DNA of 64,000 bases from Luteimonas fraxinea (GCF_021233355.1 NZ_CP089507.1:3659001-3723000), one strand, 5' to 3'; numbered from the stretch's first letter, positions 51,294 to 59,852 are shown. A program made the numbers and translations. Notes: a model not told the origin generated them from the letters alone.

Positions 51294-51764
51294 ATGATCA
51301 CCAACGATGTCCTGCGCAGCATCCGTTACATGCTCGACCTGAGCGACCAGAAGGTCGTCGATCTCGCCAAGCTGGTGGATCCCGACTTCGCCCTCGACAA
51401 GGACGACGTGCGTCCGTTGCTGTTGAAGGAAGACGAACCCGGCTACGTGGCCTGCAGCGACAGCGTGCTCGCGCACGTGCTCGACGGCCTGATCGTGCAC
51501 CGCCGTGGCCGCGACGAGCGCCAGGCCGCGCGGCCGGTCGAATCGCGCATCAGCAACAACGTCGTGCTGAAGAAGCTGCGGGTCGCATTCGAGCTGACCG
51601 ACGTCGACATGCACCAGATCTTCGCCGACGCGGGCTTCCCGATTTCGAAGCCGGAGATGTCGGCGCTGTTCCGCCAGGCCGGACACCGCAACTTCCGCCC
51701 CTGCGGCGACCAGCTGCTGCGCAATTTCCTCAAGGGCCTGACGATGCGGGTGCGCGGCGGCTGA
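51294..51764 (+). CDS. DUF1456 (YehS-like) protein
   Basis: A 156-residue protein of two similar DUF1456 repeats: MITNDVLRSIRYMLDLSDQKVVDL at residues 1-24 and SNNVVLKKLRVAFELTDVDMHQIF at about 84-107, each followed by a short helical pair and a line of the type MSALFRQAGHRNFRPCGDQLLRNFLKGL. This matches E. coli YehS. Probably a small DNA- or protein-binding helical protein; function unknown. Confidence 0.9.
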   Translation: MITNDVLRSIRYMLDLSDQKVVDLAKLVDPDFALDKDDVRPLLLKEDEPGYVACSDSVLAHVLDGLIVHRRGRDERQAARPVESRISNNVVLKKLRVAFELTDVDMHQIFADAGFPISKPEMSALFRQAGHRNFRPCGDQLLRNFLKGLTMRVRGG

Positions 51765-51871
51765 TTCGGCGGTCTCTGACCCGGAACCACGTGTCTCGTG
51801 AGACCCGACTCGTGTCATGCCGCCAATCTGGAGAAAACGAGCACGTTTCTCTTTATGCAGGAAGCAAGCAC

Positions 51872-51932
51872 CTCTCCCTTCGGGAGAGAGCCTGCCCCGG
51901 ACTCGATCCGGGGTCGACGCGTTTTACGCGTC
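51872..51932. repeat. Triple-hairpin intergenic element
   Basis: Three perfect hairpins in 61 bases: CTCTCCC-TTC-GGGAGAG (51872-51888), CCCCGGA-CTCGA-TCCGGGG (51895-51913) and GACGCG-TTTTA-CGCGTC (51916-51932). It lies in the 267-base gap between convergent genes ending at 51764 and 52032. The first and third pieces resemble dispersed intergenic elements of xanthomonads; only one copy is in the window. It may also work as a terminator. Confidence 0.6.
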
Positions 51933-52031
51933 GGGTGAGGGCGGGGCTCTGCTGAAACGGCCCAATAGGCACTCTCATTCACTCTCAGGCACCCGCTGTG
52001 GCCCGGAGAGCGGGACAAGACGAATCCTGCC

Positions 52032-52625
52032 TCAGCCCTGATCCAGCTCGTAATGGATCAGCACCACGCACTGCGAGGCGAACAGCATCTTCGGGCCGAG
52101 CGTAATCTTCTGCGCGCCCATGCGTTCGAGGCCGGGAATCGTCTTTTTCGGCATCGGGATGTGGTCGGTCAGCAGGAAGCACGGATTATCCGCGAACGCC
52201 TGCTCACGGATCGGTGTGCCCTTGCGGTCCATCAGGAACAGCTGATGGTCTTCGGAAAGCTTCTGCACCAGCCGTTCGAAGCTCGTGGTGCGGACTTCGA
52301 CACCCGATTCCACCGGGCGCGTCTCGTCCTTTCCCATGCCGCGCGAGGCATCCAGCGCGTTGGCGATCTTGCCCAGCAACGCGCGCTCGTCGAAGCCGCC
52401 GATGTCGTGCATGGCGTTGACTTCAAAACGGATCGTGCGCGAGAAGTCCCGGGTGCTTTCCAGCACCAGATAGACCGTGACATCGGGCCTGTGCGACTGC
52501 GCGACGAACATGGCGTTCATCAGCGTGTGCGCGAGGATCTCGGTGTGCGCGTCCTGGCCGACGGCGGCCAGCAATGCCTGGCTGTCGGTGGGCGCGGCGC
52601 GTGCCCGGAGTACGAAAGTTCGCAT
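52032..52625 (-). CDS. trmY: TrmY-like SPOUT methyltransferase (COG1901)
   Basis: A 197-residue protein of the TrmY/DUF358 family: MRTFVLRARAAPTDSQALLA, LMNAMFVAQSHRPDVTVYLVLES, SAM-knot segments FLLTDHIPMPKKTIPGLERMG and KITLGPKMLFASQCVVLIHYELD. The archaeal enzyme makes N1-methylpseudouridine at tRNA position 54. Most bacteria have m5U at that position and lack Pus10, so the real target here may differ. Fold and SAM knot are complete. The gene is followed on the same strand side by the 50-residue gene (52931) upstream. Confidence 0.85.
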   Translation of the reverse strand: MRTFVLRARAAPTDSQALLAAVGQDAHTEILAHTLMNAMFVAQSHRPDVTVYLVLESTRDFSRTIRFEVNAMHDIGGFDERALLGKIANALDASRGMGKDETRPVESGVEVRTTSFERLVQKLSEDHQLFLMDRKGTPIREQAFADNPCFLLTDHIPMPKKTIPGLERMGAQKITLGPKMLFASQCVVLIHYELDQG

Positions 52626-52748
52626 GCGTGTCGAAACGGTCCGTCGGCCGGTGCGGTCCCGGCGATTCGCCGCGCATTGTCGATGGAAACCTGCGCGCGG
52701 GCGAGTGCGCCGCCGCTCAAACGCGGTTGTATCGGCCTGCAGGCCGTA

Positions 52749-52770
52749 CCGGGCGGCGCGTGCCGCCCGG
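52749..52770 (-). terminator. Hairpin after 50-residue gene
   Basis: CCGGGCGGC-GCGT-GCCGCCCGG, a perfect 9-bp GC stem starting 9 bases after the stop of the small gene, on its downstream side. No T-run follows, so termination is likely but not certain. Confidence 0.5.
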
Positions 52771-52778
52771 CGCTGCGA

Positions 52779-52931
52779 TCAGGCCGACTCGGAACCGGAC
52801 TCGGGTTCCGGCTCTGCGGTGCCCTTGGCAGCGTCGCGTTCGGCACGCTTCTTCGCGTCCTTCTCGTCCTGCTTCTTCTTCTTGGCGAGTTCGCGCTGAC
52901 GCTTTTCGAACGAATAGTTGGGCTTGGCCAC
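52779..52931 (-). CDS. Small charged conserved protein, 50 residues
   Basis: A 50-residue protein starting with GTG, AAGGGAG 5 bases upstream. Sequence starts MAKPNYSFEKRQRELAKKKK, continues with many Lys, Glu and Arg and ends in an acidic tail. The KPNYSFEKRQRELAKKKK opening is common to small conserved proteins of gamma- and betaproteobacteria. Highly charged and likely helical; possibly bound to RNA or ribosomes. Function unknown. Confidence 0.75.
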   Translation of the reverse strand: MAKPNYSFEKRQRELAKKKKQDEKDAKKRAERDAAKGTAEPEPESGSESA

Positions 52932-53057
52932 GGAAACTCCCTTGGATTGAGCGGCCTAGTGTCTCATCCGGGAGGCGGTCGCATCCAGTTTCTCCATTCA
53001 GGATAGGGAACGGCCCTCCGCGCAATGTGCTGTGGGCCGTCGAAAGGCGAGGGCGCG

Positions 53058-53885
53058 TCAGCCGCGCAGTCGCACGATCTGGTTCTGCAGCGTTTCGATC
53101 TGGCCGCGCAGGTCTTCGTTCTCGCGTTCCAGTTCGGTGACGCGGCGTTGCAGTGCCTTCGCATCGGGTGCGGGCGAGCCGCCGTCGTCAGCCGTCTCGC
53201 CATCGCTACCGGGCTTCGGCCGCTTCTTCGCATCGCGGGCGCGCTTGGCGGCCTGCTTGAGTTCGGCCTTTCCGGCCTGGGCGGCGCTGCGCTGCTCGTC
53301 TTCGGGCAGGCTGGCGACCGCCGCAGCCGCGCTCATCGAGATGGCGCCGGACTTGAGCGCTTCGACCAGCTCGGGCGTGGCCTGGGCGTGGATGCGTTCG
53401 ATCATCGCCACCTGGTTGCTGCTGAGCTTGGCTTCGCGCGCGAGTTCGGCGCGGCTGACCTGCGAGGGCGCGTCGTCCCACGGCGGGCGATCCTCGGTGT
53501 CCTCGACCGAGGCGTCGGTGGCCGGCACGGTCTCCAGTGCAGCGATGCGCTGGGCCTGCTGCCGCGCGGCGACGATGTCGCGCTTGCGCAGGGCCAGCAC
53601 GCCGCGCTGGTAGTCGGACACGCTGCGGCGGCCGAGATGCTGCTCGATCATCCACAGATGCACGTCCTCCATCGACTGGAAGCGCGTGTTCTGGATGGTG
53701 TTGAACGGGATGTCGTGCTTCTGGCAGATGCCATAGCGGTTGTGGCCGTCGACGAGCACGTCGCCCCACAGCACCAGCGCATCGCGACAGCCTTCGGCGA
53801 GCAGACTGCGCTCGAGCGCCTCGTACTCGTCGGTGGTCAACGGATCGATGTAGGCCTTGAGTTCTTCGAGAACGACGATGTGCAT
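53058..53885 (-). CDS. Orphan ParB-like protein
   Basis: A 275-residue protein with a ParB/sulfiredoxin-like N-domain (VDGHNRYGICQKHDIPFNT; IEQHLGRRSVSDYQRGVLAL), a central helix-turn-helix-like part (SRAELAREAKLSSNQVAMIERI; SMSAAAAVASLPEDEQ), a Lys-rich linker and a C-terminal leucine-zipper coiled coil ALQRRVTELERENEDL. No ParA gene is nearby, and it is much shorter in its N-part than chromosomal ParB. It may be a CTP-binding DNA-bridging regulator or a plasmid-derived relic. Start at 53885 fits the ParB fold. Confidence 0.85.
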   Translation of the reverse strand: MHIVVLEELKAYIDPLTTDEYEALERSLLAEGCRDALVLWGDVLVDGHNRYGICQKHDIPFNTIQNTRFQSMEDVHLWMIEQHLGRRSVSDYQRGVLALRKRDIVAARQQAQRIAALETVPATDASVEDTEDRPPWDDAPSQVSRAELAREAKLSSNQVAMIERIHAQATPELVEALKSGAISMSAAAAVASLPEDEQRSAAQAGKAELKQAAKRARDAKKRPKPGSDGETADDGGSPAPDAKALQRRVTELERENEDLRGQIETLQNQIVRLRG

Positions 53886-54056
53886 GCGGGACGACCACGA
53901 CCGGGGGGCGCGCATTGTAGGGGCGCCCGTTCGCGGATGTTGAGACTTGCGCAGTGCGGATTCCCATGCGCACGCGCAGGCGCTGACAGTGCATCCCGCG
54001 ATGCTTCAAAGCACACGTGGTGACCTGGAAGCGCGTCGGGGCGCGCTTCGCGTGGA

Positions 54057-54539
54057 TCAGCGGCGCAGCAGACCCCGGCGCTTCGGCGCCGCGCTGCGCG
54101 CGATCAGCGTGGCGCTGCCGACGGTGATCGCGTCTTCGACCGCACCGGTTGTTTTCTGCCCGAACCGGCGCATCGCGCGGACGCGCAGATTGAACGTGAC
54201 GTAGGCCATGCCGACCGCGGCGCCGGCGCCGAGCACTGCCGCGAGCGGGCGTTGTTCGCGCGGCGCCAGCGCCATGCCGGCGATCGCGCCGGTGACGATG
54301 CGCGCCAGCATGCCGGCGGGCACGATGCGGTCCGGCGCGTCTTCCATCTTGTCGCCTGCGAGTTCGCCGGCGGCGAGCAGTTTGGCGCCGGTCGAGGCGA
54401 GCCGGTTCGACAGCAGACGCGGTGCGCCATTGCCGCGGGGCAGGGTGCCGTTGCAGGCCGCGTTGGCGACCGTGGCCAGCGGCGTCATCGCGCGCATGCC
54501 GGCCACGGCGCCCATCAGAATCGAGTGGATCAGTGCCAT
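54057..54539 (-). CDS. DUF4126 membrane protein
   Basis: A 160-residue protein with three or four weak helices: ALIHSILMGAVAGMRAMTPLATVA, KLLAAGELAGDKMED, ARIVTGAIAGMALA and PLAAVLGAGAAVGMAYVTF. The GMRAMTPL and GELxxDKxED motifs are typical of DUF4126. Membrane protein of unknown role. Lies between ParB-like and DMT exporter genes. Confidence 0.85.
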   Translation of the reverse strand: MALIHSILMGAVAGMRAMTPLATVANAACNGTLPRGNGAPRLLSNRLASTGAKLLAAGELAGDKMEDAPDRIVPAGMLARIVTGAIAGMALAPREQRPLAAVLGAGAAVGMAYVTFNLRVRAMRRFGQKTTGAVEDAITVGSATLIARSAAPKRRGLLRR

Positions 54540-54624
54540 CGGGAATATCCATCCGGTGTCCGCGGATGCGGACCGAACCGGATCAATGCCAGCGCGGCAG
54601 TGAATCCGATGTCGTCGCGTGCGC

Positions 54625-55581
54625 TCAGACGCTCCCGATGGCGATCGGCGCAGGCCGGTTGCGGTGGGCGGCAAGGCAGCTGGCAACGCTGGCGACGACG
54701 AGCGCGAAGGCGATCGTTTCCAGCAGCGTCGGCAGGCGTTGCTCCCACAAAAAAGCGTAAACCAGCGCGAACAGGGTTTCGAACAGGATCATCTGGCCGA
54801 CCAGGGTCAGCGGCAGCAGCCGGCTCATGCGGTTCCACAGCGCGTTGCCGAGCATCGATGCGAACAGCGCAACACCGGCCGAAACACCGAGCAGCAACAG
54901 CCATGCCGACGGCGCGTGCGCGTCGCGATGCAAGAGCAGCGCGAGCGGCACCAGCAGCAGCGTCAGCGCGCAGGTGACGATGCCGGTGAGCAGGTTCCAC
55001 TCGTGCACCGACACCTGCGGCAGGCGCGCGAGCCAGCGGCTGTTGGTCACGGCGAAGCAGGTCCACGAGGCGAGCGCGCCGATGCCGCACAGCAGGCCGA
55101 GCAGATGCCGGCCGACATCGCCATCGGCCGGCATCGACATCGCCTGCCAGCCGATGCACAGCGCGCCCGCGGCGCACAGCAGCAACGAGGGTGCAAGCCG
55201 GCGCAAGGGCACGGCGCCCCGGTCGCGGCTGCCGATGATCGTCACCGCCACCGGCAGGAAGCCGATCACCAGCGAGGTCATCGCGATGCCGCCCAACTGC
55301 ACCGCGCTCGCCAGCAGCACGTAGTAGACGACGTTGCCGCTCAGCGCGAGCCAGACCAGCACCCATCCGTCGCGGCGTGTGAGTCGCATGCGCAGGCCGC
55401 GCCAGATCGGCGCGAGCAGCAGCGCCGAGAACAGGCCGTAGAACAGGTAGCGCCCGATCGCCAGCTGCAGCGGTGCGAAATCGCGTGCCAGTTCCGGCGC
55501 GAGAAACACCAGTCCCCACAGCGCGCCCGCACCGATGCCGCAGGCGATTCCAACGAGGGTGTTGTTGTGTGTGCCCGACAT
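54625..55581 (-). CDS. DMT/EamA family exporter
   Basis: A 318-residue transporter with ten helices in two EamA halves: IACGIGAGALWGLVFLAPELA, YLFYGLFSALLLAPIWRGL and so on, with the second half starting at LGLLCGIGALASWTCFAVTNSRWL. It most likely exports amino acids or other metabolites. The upstream gene on the same strand (AraC-type, gap 70 bases) may control it. Ends AHRNRPAPIAIGSV. Confidence 0.9.
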   Translation of the reverse strand: MSGTHNNTLVGIACGIGAGALWGLVFLAPELARDFAPLQLAIGRYLFYGLFSALLLAPIWRGLRMRLTRRDGWVLVWLALSGNVVYYVLLASAVQLGGIAMTSLVIGFLPVAVTIIGSRDRGAVPLRRLAPSLLLCAAGALCIGWQAMSMPADGDVGRHLLGLLCGIGALASWTCFAVTNSRWLARLPQVSVHEWNLLTGIVTCALTLLLVPLALLLHRDAHAPSAWLLLLGVSAGVALFASMLGNALWNRMSRLLPLTLVGQMILFETLFALVYAFLWEQRLPTLLETIAFALVVASVASCLAAHRNRPAPIAIGSV

Positions 55582-55651
55582 GCCGGCCTCCGCGATGCCG
55601 GTGCAGCGTAGGCCTCGCGCCGTTCGCCGTCTTGACCGGGACTCGCGTGTT

Positions 55652-56395
55652 TCAGGCCCTGGCTCTTGCCTGGCGCCGCCACAGCGCCGGCGTCGTGCCG
55701 CTGGCACGGCGCATCGCCCGGGTCAGCGCGCTCTGGTCGGCGTAGCCGCACAGGCCGGCGAGTTCGGCGATCGGCAGTGCGGTCTGCGCGAGCAGATGAC
55801 GCGCGCGTGCAAGACGCACATCGGCGAGCCAGGCCCGCGGCGTCTGTCCGAGTTCCTGCTGGAACAGCGTGTGCAGCCGGCTCGCGCTGACGCCGATCCG
55901 GCCGGCCATCGACGCCACCGTCCAGGCCTGACCGGGTTCCGCCTCGACGATGGCCCGCAGGCGCGCGAGCCGCGAGACCGGCCCGGCGGCGTCGCCGAGT
56001 AGTGCATCGACCAGCAGCGGCATCCACAGCCGCGTCCGGTGTTCGGGCACCGCGCCGCGCGCCGCTTGCAGGCCCATGTAGCAGACCAGGCTGATCGCAT
56101 CGGGCGACATCGCGATGTAGGGACGGCGCGCCAACCGTTCCATCGCGTCGTCGTCGAGCGCACCGGTGTGCAGATCGAGAATGATCGAGCGGTTCTCGAC
56201 GCGGCTCATCTGGTCATGGCGCGCGCCGGTTTCGACGAAGGCAGCGACGTGGCGGTCGAGTCGCGCTTCGCGGCCGGCGATGTCCATCGCCAGTTCGCCC
56301 GTCAGCGGCAGCACGAGTTGCGCGAAGTCGTGACGGTCGACGGTGCTGTCGGCGCCGTAGGAGCGGATGGCGATGGGGCAGGGCGACAGGCACAT
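55652..56395 (-). CDS. AraC-family transcriptional regulator
   Basis: A 247-residue regulator. The cupin-like sensing part spans about 10-140 (VDRHDFAQLVLPLTGELAM; IILDLHTGALDDDAMERLA), the double HTH about 150-245 (WTVASMAGRIGVSASRLHTLFQQELGQTPRAWLADVRLARA; IAELAGLCGYADQSALTRAMRRASGTTP). ATG at 56395 is chosen although no ribosome site is obvious; a GTG at 56428 would add a Pro/Ala-rich stretch. It probably controls the exporter gene that follows. Confidence 0.9.
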   Translation of the reverse strand: MCLSPCPIAIRSYGADSTVDRHDFAQLVLPLTGELAMDIAGREARLDRHVAAFVETGARHDQMSRVENRSIILDLHTGALDDDAMERLARRPYIAMSPDAISLVCYMGLQAARGAVPEHRTRLWMPLLVDALLGDAAGPVSRLARLRAIVEAEPGQAWTVASMAGRIGVSASRLHTLFQQELGQTPRAWLADVRLARARHLLAQTALPIAELAGLCGYADQSALTRAMRRASGTTPALWRRQARARA

Positions 56396-56547
56396 GGGCG
56401 TGGGCGCCGGGGCGGGGACCGGAACCACATGCTAGCAGCGGGGTCGCGGGGGCCCGTGCCGTTCACTGGCTGAACTCCGGAACTTCACTTCCACCGGGCA
56501 CGCTGGCGCGGACGCTGTCCATCCCAGCATCCGGAGAGGCGCCGACG

Positions 56548-56766
56548 ATGGACACTTTGAAGAAGGGCACCGCGGTCGAATGGCAGATCCCGCAGGGCAA
56601 GACGCGCGGCAAGGTGGAGAAGACGCTGACGTCGGATACGAAGATCAAGGGGCACAAGGTTTCGGCTTCGAAAGCCGACCCGCAATATCTGGTCGTCAGC
56701 GACAAGACCGGCGCGAAGGCCGCGCACAAGCCGGACGCACTGAAGCGCACGGGCAAACGCGCATGA
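56548..56766 (+). CDS. HVA1/DUF2945 TUDOR-like protein
   Basis: A 72-residue basic protein with the DUF2945 (hypervirulence-associated TUDOR) pattern: LKKGTAVEWQIPQGKTRGKVEK, GHKVSASKADPQYLVVSDKTGAKAAHKPDAL. These bind DNA or chromatin-like targets in fungi and are widespread in bacteria with no fixed role. Its stop overlaps the next start (ATGA), so both are co-translated. Confidence 0.85.
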   Translation: MDTLKKGTAVEWQIPQGKTRGKVEKTLTSDTKIKGHKVSASKADPQYLVVSDKTGAKAAHKPDALKRTGKRA

Positions 56767-57092
56767 AGGACGCGGACCGCGAGACGCTGGATGCTTTCCG
56801 CGACGCCGTGAACATGGCGCCGGCCCGACTCGACGCCTGGCTCGACACCGAAGCCTCACGCGCGGTCGGCGACAAGAGCGAGACTGGGGGCGAGTCGGTG
56901 GGGCACGCGTCCGGACGTCGCATCGTCCGACTGCTGCGCAAGCGCCAGGACGATTACACCGCCGACGATTTCGCACACATGCGCAAGGTCGTTGGCTACG
57001 TTCATCGGCATCTGGCGCAGCGCCCCGAAGGCGACATCTGCGACACGCCGTGGCGGCACTCGCTGATGAACTGGGGTCACGATCCGGCGTGA
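56763..57092 (+). CDS. DUF3140 protein
   Basis: A 109-residue protein starting MKDADRETLDAFRDAVNMAPARLDAWLDTEAS and ending DTPWRHSLMNWGHDPA; this is the DUF3140 pattern with its WRxSLMNWGHDP signature. It overlaps the DUF2945 gene by ATGA. The pair occurs together in many bacteria, often linked to DNA-protection or stress sets (Dps, Ku), but no such genes are here. Function unknown. Confidence 0.88.
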   Translation: MKDADRETLDAFRDAVNMAPARLDAWLDTEASRAVGDKSETGGESVGHASGRRIVRLLRKRQDDYTADDFAHMRKVVGYVHRHLAQRPEGDICDTPWRHSLMNWGHDPA

Positions 57093-57130
57093 GTGGCGAG
57101 CGCGTTGCTCTTGTCGATCGATGGACAGCG

Positions 57131-57502
57131 TCAGTGCGAGAACGGCGCCTGCGTGCCGTCTCCGGCGCCGTCCCAGCGGCCCGAACGCTCGGCCTGTGGG
57201 CAGATCCGCAGGTAGGTGAAGTAGGCGGCGATCTCGTCCATCGTCCAACCGCGTTGGTAGTAGCACCAGGTGGTCGGAACGGGGCAGTAACCCGGCGAGG
57301 GTCTGGGCAGCGACCGCGTGTAGTCGGCGACGGGATACCAGGCGCGCGGACTGTGCCGCATGCCGTACCGACAGAATACGAACGGATCGCCCGCCCGCCA
57401 CAGCAGACCCTGTTCGCCGGTCTGGTCCTGGGCGCGTCCGTGACCGGGCATCAGCGCGGCGGCTGCCAGCAGAAGCGCGCACCAGCGCAGGCGGATGGCC
57501 AT
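57131..57502 (-). CDS. Exported Cys-rich small protein
   Basis: A 123-residue protein with signal peptide (MAIRLRWCALLLAAAALMPG, cut after GRAQ). The mature part of about 100 residues has Cys in FVFCRYGMRHSP, GYCPVPTTWCYYQRGW and LRICPQAE, and several Tyr/Trp. Four Cys could make two disulphides. No family recognised. Confidence 0.65.
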   Translation of the reverse strand: MAIRLRWCALLLAAAALMPGHGRAQDQTGEQGLLWRAGDPFVFCRYGMRHSPRAWYPVADYTRSLPRPSPGYCPVPTTWCYYQRGWTMDEIAAYFTYLRICPQAERSGRWDGAGDGTQAPFSH

Positions 57503-57583
57503 CGGTCCGGACCTCCGGAAACGGGAGGACCAGCGTAGAAGCGGGCTGCGCGAAGCAGCGCCGGGCAGCGCCCGGCGTGTGTG

Positions 57584-58582
57584 TCAGGGCTTGCCGTGGC
57601 CCAGCGTCGGGTGTGCCGGCGCACGCCACCAGTCACGGCGGGCATCGGTCCCCTGGAACGTCCAGGCCAAGAACCGGCTCTGCTTGTTGCCCTGCGCCAT
57701 CGCCACCTCGCGGACATCCACCGCACCAGCCTTGCGCAGCTCGGCGCGCAACCCCGGCAGATGCGCGGACTTCGAGATCAGGCTGCTGAACCACAGCACC
57801 TGCGATCCGAAATCCACGCTCTCGCGGATCATCTTGCGCACGAATCGCGCTTCACCGCCCTGGCACCAGAGCTCGCCGTCACGGCCACTGAAGTTCAGCG
57901 GCAGCTTGCGCGACGCGCGCGGCGGACCGTCGGAACGCGCCGCCAGATTGCGGCGTTTGTCGCGGCCGCTGCGGTTGGCTTCGGCCGCCGACGCATGGAA
58001 CGGCGGGTTGCACAGCGTGGCGGCGTATCGATCCCCCGGGCGCAGAACACCGTGGAACAGATGGCCGCGCAGCGTCTGTGGGCGGACTTCGATCGCGCTG
58101 CCGAGCTGATTGCCGCGCACGATCGATTCGGCGATACGCAGCGCCGTCTCGTCGATGTCCGAGCCGACGAAGTGCCAGCCGTACTCGGTGTGTCCAAGCA
58201 GCGGGTAGATCACGTTCGCACCGGTGCCGAGATCGAACAGCCGCACGTCATCGCCACGGGGAATATCGCCGTCACGGTCGCCCGCGAGCAGGTCGGCAAG
58301 TCCGTGGACATAGTCCGCGCGGCCCGGTACAGGCGGGCACAGATACGACTCCGGAATTTCCCAGTGCGCGATGCCGTAGTCGGCCTTCAGCGGCGCCTGG
58401 TTGAGAAAGCGCACCGCGCGCGGATTGGAGAAATCCACGCTGGTGTCGCCCGCAGGCGTGCGCACGAGAAAAGGCTGCAGCGAAGGTGTGACCCGGGAGA
58501 GCCGCTTGAGGTCGTACCGACCCTGGTGGCGGTTGCGCGGATGCATCAGCTGCGGTTCGGTGGGGGACTGGGGACGTGACAT
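57584..58582 (-). CDS. rlmF: 23S rRNA (adenine-1618-N6)-methyltransferase
   Basis: A 332-residue RlmF (YbiN-like) methyltransferase. N-end HPRNRHQGRYDLKRLSRVTPSL is the family opening; SAM motif RLFDLGTGANVIYPLLGHTEYGWHFVGSDID near 115-145; catalytic ATLCNPPFHASAAEA (NPPF) near 190; FSSLISKSAHL near 270. It methylates A1618 of 23S rRNA. Start at 58582 gives the normal family N-end; a long upstream frame has no signs of coding. Followed by a UPF0178 gene upstream, 58 bases apart. Confidence 0.93.
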   Translation of the reverse strand: MSRPQSPTEPQLMHPRNRHQGRYDLKRLSRVTPSLQPFLVRTPAGDTSVDFSNPRAVRFLNQAPLKADYGIAHWEIPESYLCPPVPGRADYVHGLADLLAGDRDGDIPRGDDVRLFDLGTGANVIYPLLGHTEYGWHFVGSDIDETALRIAESIVRGNQLGSAIEVRPQTLRGHLFHGVLRPGDRYAATLCNPPFHASAAEANRSGRDKRRNLAARSDGPPRASRKLPLNFSGRDGELWCQGGEARFVRKMIRESVDFGSQVLWFSSLISKSAHLPGLRAELRKAGAVDVREVAMAQGNKQSRFLAWTFQGTDARRDWWRAPAHPTLGHGKP

Positions 58583-58640
58583 GCCGCTATTGTGGACCGC
58601 ATGGCGGCGGTGCAGTAGAGAGGCGTGCGCATCGAAGTGC

Positions 58641-59129
58641 TCACCGTCGCGCGTTGCGTCCTGCGATCCACTGGTCCAGTCGGCTGGCGAACGTCTGCCG
58701 GTCACGCGCGTGCAGGGCCGCGGGGCCACCTGTCTGCACGCCGGCGCCGCGCAGTTCGTCCATGAAGTTCCGCATCGACAGGCGCTCGGCGATGTTGTCG
58801 GGCGTGAAGCGTTGGCCGCGCGGATCGATCGCATCGGCGCCACGTTCGATCACGCGCGCGGCCAGCGGGATGTCCTGGGTGACCACGAGATCGCCCGGGC
58901 GTGCACGCGCGGCGATCGCATCGTCGGCGACGTCGTAGCCACCGGAGACCTGCAGCGCGCGCAGGTAACGCGAACCCGGCGTGCGCAACCACTGGTTGGC
59001 GACGAAGGTCACGTGGACCTGCGCGCGCTCGGCAGCGCGGAACAGGATGTCGCGGATCACCACCGGGCAGGCGTCGGCATCGACCCAGATCTGCGGCGGC
59101 GTGTCGGTGTCGACGTCGTTCGTGTGCAT
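58641..59129 (-). CDS. UPF0178 (YaiI/YqxD) family protein
   Basis: A 162-residue PIN-like protein: [88 protein letters not shown]. The Asp residues in DADACP, DVADDAI and TQDIPL form a plausible metal site, as in PIN nucleases. Biochemical role not established. Divergent from slyD across 216 bases with no other features. Confidence 0.92.
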   Translation of the reverse strand: MHTNDVDTDTPPQIWVDADACPVVIRDILFRAAERAQVHVTFVANQWLRTPGSRYLRALQVSGGYDVADDAIAARARPGDLVVTQDIPLAARVIERGADAIDPRGQRFTPDNIAERLSMRNFMDELRGAGVQTGGPAALHARDRQTFASRLDQWIAGRNARR

Positions 59130-59345
59130 CGTGCTCCAGTCGAAATGCGGCGGATACGCGGGAATTCCGGCCATTCGCCGCGCCTCGTCGAAGTGTACGG
59201 ATGTCGAACACGCAGGGCCGAAGGTTTGCGCGCAACCGGCCCGATCGGTATCGTGATCGGCGTTCCATCGCTGCTGCACCGTGTGTTCGACCGGTGCCTG
59301 ATGCAGCATTTCCCTTCTTTCCATTCCCATCCAAGGAGTTCGTCC

Positions 59346-59819
59346 ATGGAGATCGCCGCTGCGCGCGTCGCCACGTTCCACTACACCCTCACCGACGACG
59401 ACGGTACCGTCATCGACAAGTCGGCCGAAGCCAATCCGCTGCCGTACTTCCATGGCGGCGGCAACATCGTGCCGGGCCTGGAACAGGCACTGGAAGGCCG
59501 CAAGGCCGGCGATACGCTCAAGGTCGATGTGAAGCCCGAAGAAGGCTACGGCCTGCGCAATGACAGCCTGGTCCAGGCCGTGCCGCGTCAGGCGTTCCAA
59601 GGCATCGACACCATCGAACCCGGCATGCAGTTCCAGGCCCAGGGCGGCGCCGGTCCGATGCTGGTGACCGTGGTCGAAGTCGGCGACACCGAGGTCAAGA
59701 TCGACGGCAACCATCCGCTGGCCGGCAAGACCCTGCACTTCGCGATCGAAATCGTCGCCGTGCGCGACGCGACAGACGAAGAGAAGGAAGTCGGCCAGGT
59801 CCTCCAGCAGGCCGCCTGA
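59346..59819 (+). CDS. slyD: SlyD-type FKBP isomerase/chaperone
   Basis: A 157-residue Sly[69 protein letters not shown] (start of the IF chaperone domain), and a closing [13 protein letters not shown]. The His/Cys-rich metal-binding tail of E. coli SlyD is missing; the protein ends [15 protein letters not shown] lies 8 bases before the start. Acts as a folding helper in the cytosol. Confidence 0.92.
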   Translation: MEIAAARVATFHYTLTDDDGTVIDKSAEANPLPYFHGGGNIVPGLEQALEGRKAGDTLKVDVKPEEGYGLRNDSLVQAVPRQAFQGIDTIEPGMQFQAQGGAGPMLVTVVEVGDTEVKIDGNHPLAGKTLHFAIEIVAVRDATDEEKEVGQVLQQAA

Positions 59820-59831
59820 TCGTGTCAACCG

Positions 59832-59852
59832 TCCCGGCGCAGCGCGCCGGGA
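59832..59852 (+). terminator. Hairpin after slyD
   Basis: TCCCGGCGC-AGC-GCGCCGGGA, a perfect 9-bp stem with a 3-base loop 12 bases after the slyD stop. No T-run, so it may be a processing or pausing site rather than a full terminator. Confidence 0.5.

Noticed and set aside
53058..53885. Chromosome partition ParB with parS
   Set aside because: No parA partner or parS-like palindrome was found nearby; the protein lacks the usual long N-terminus.
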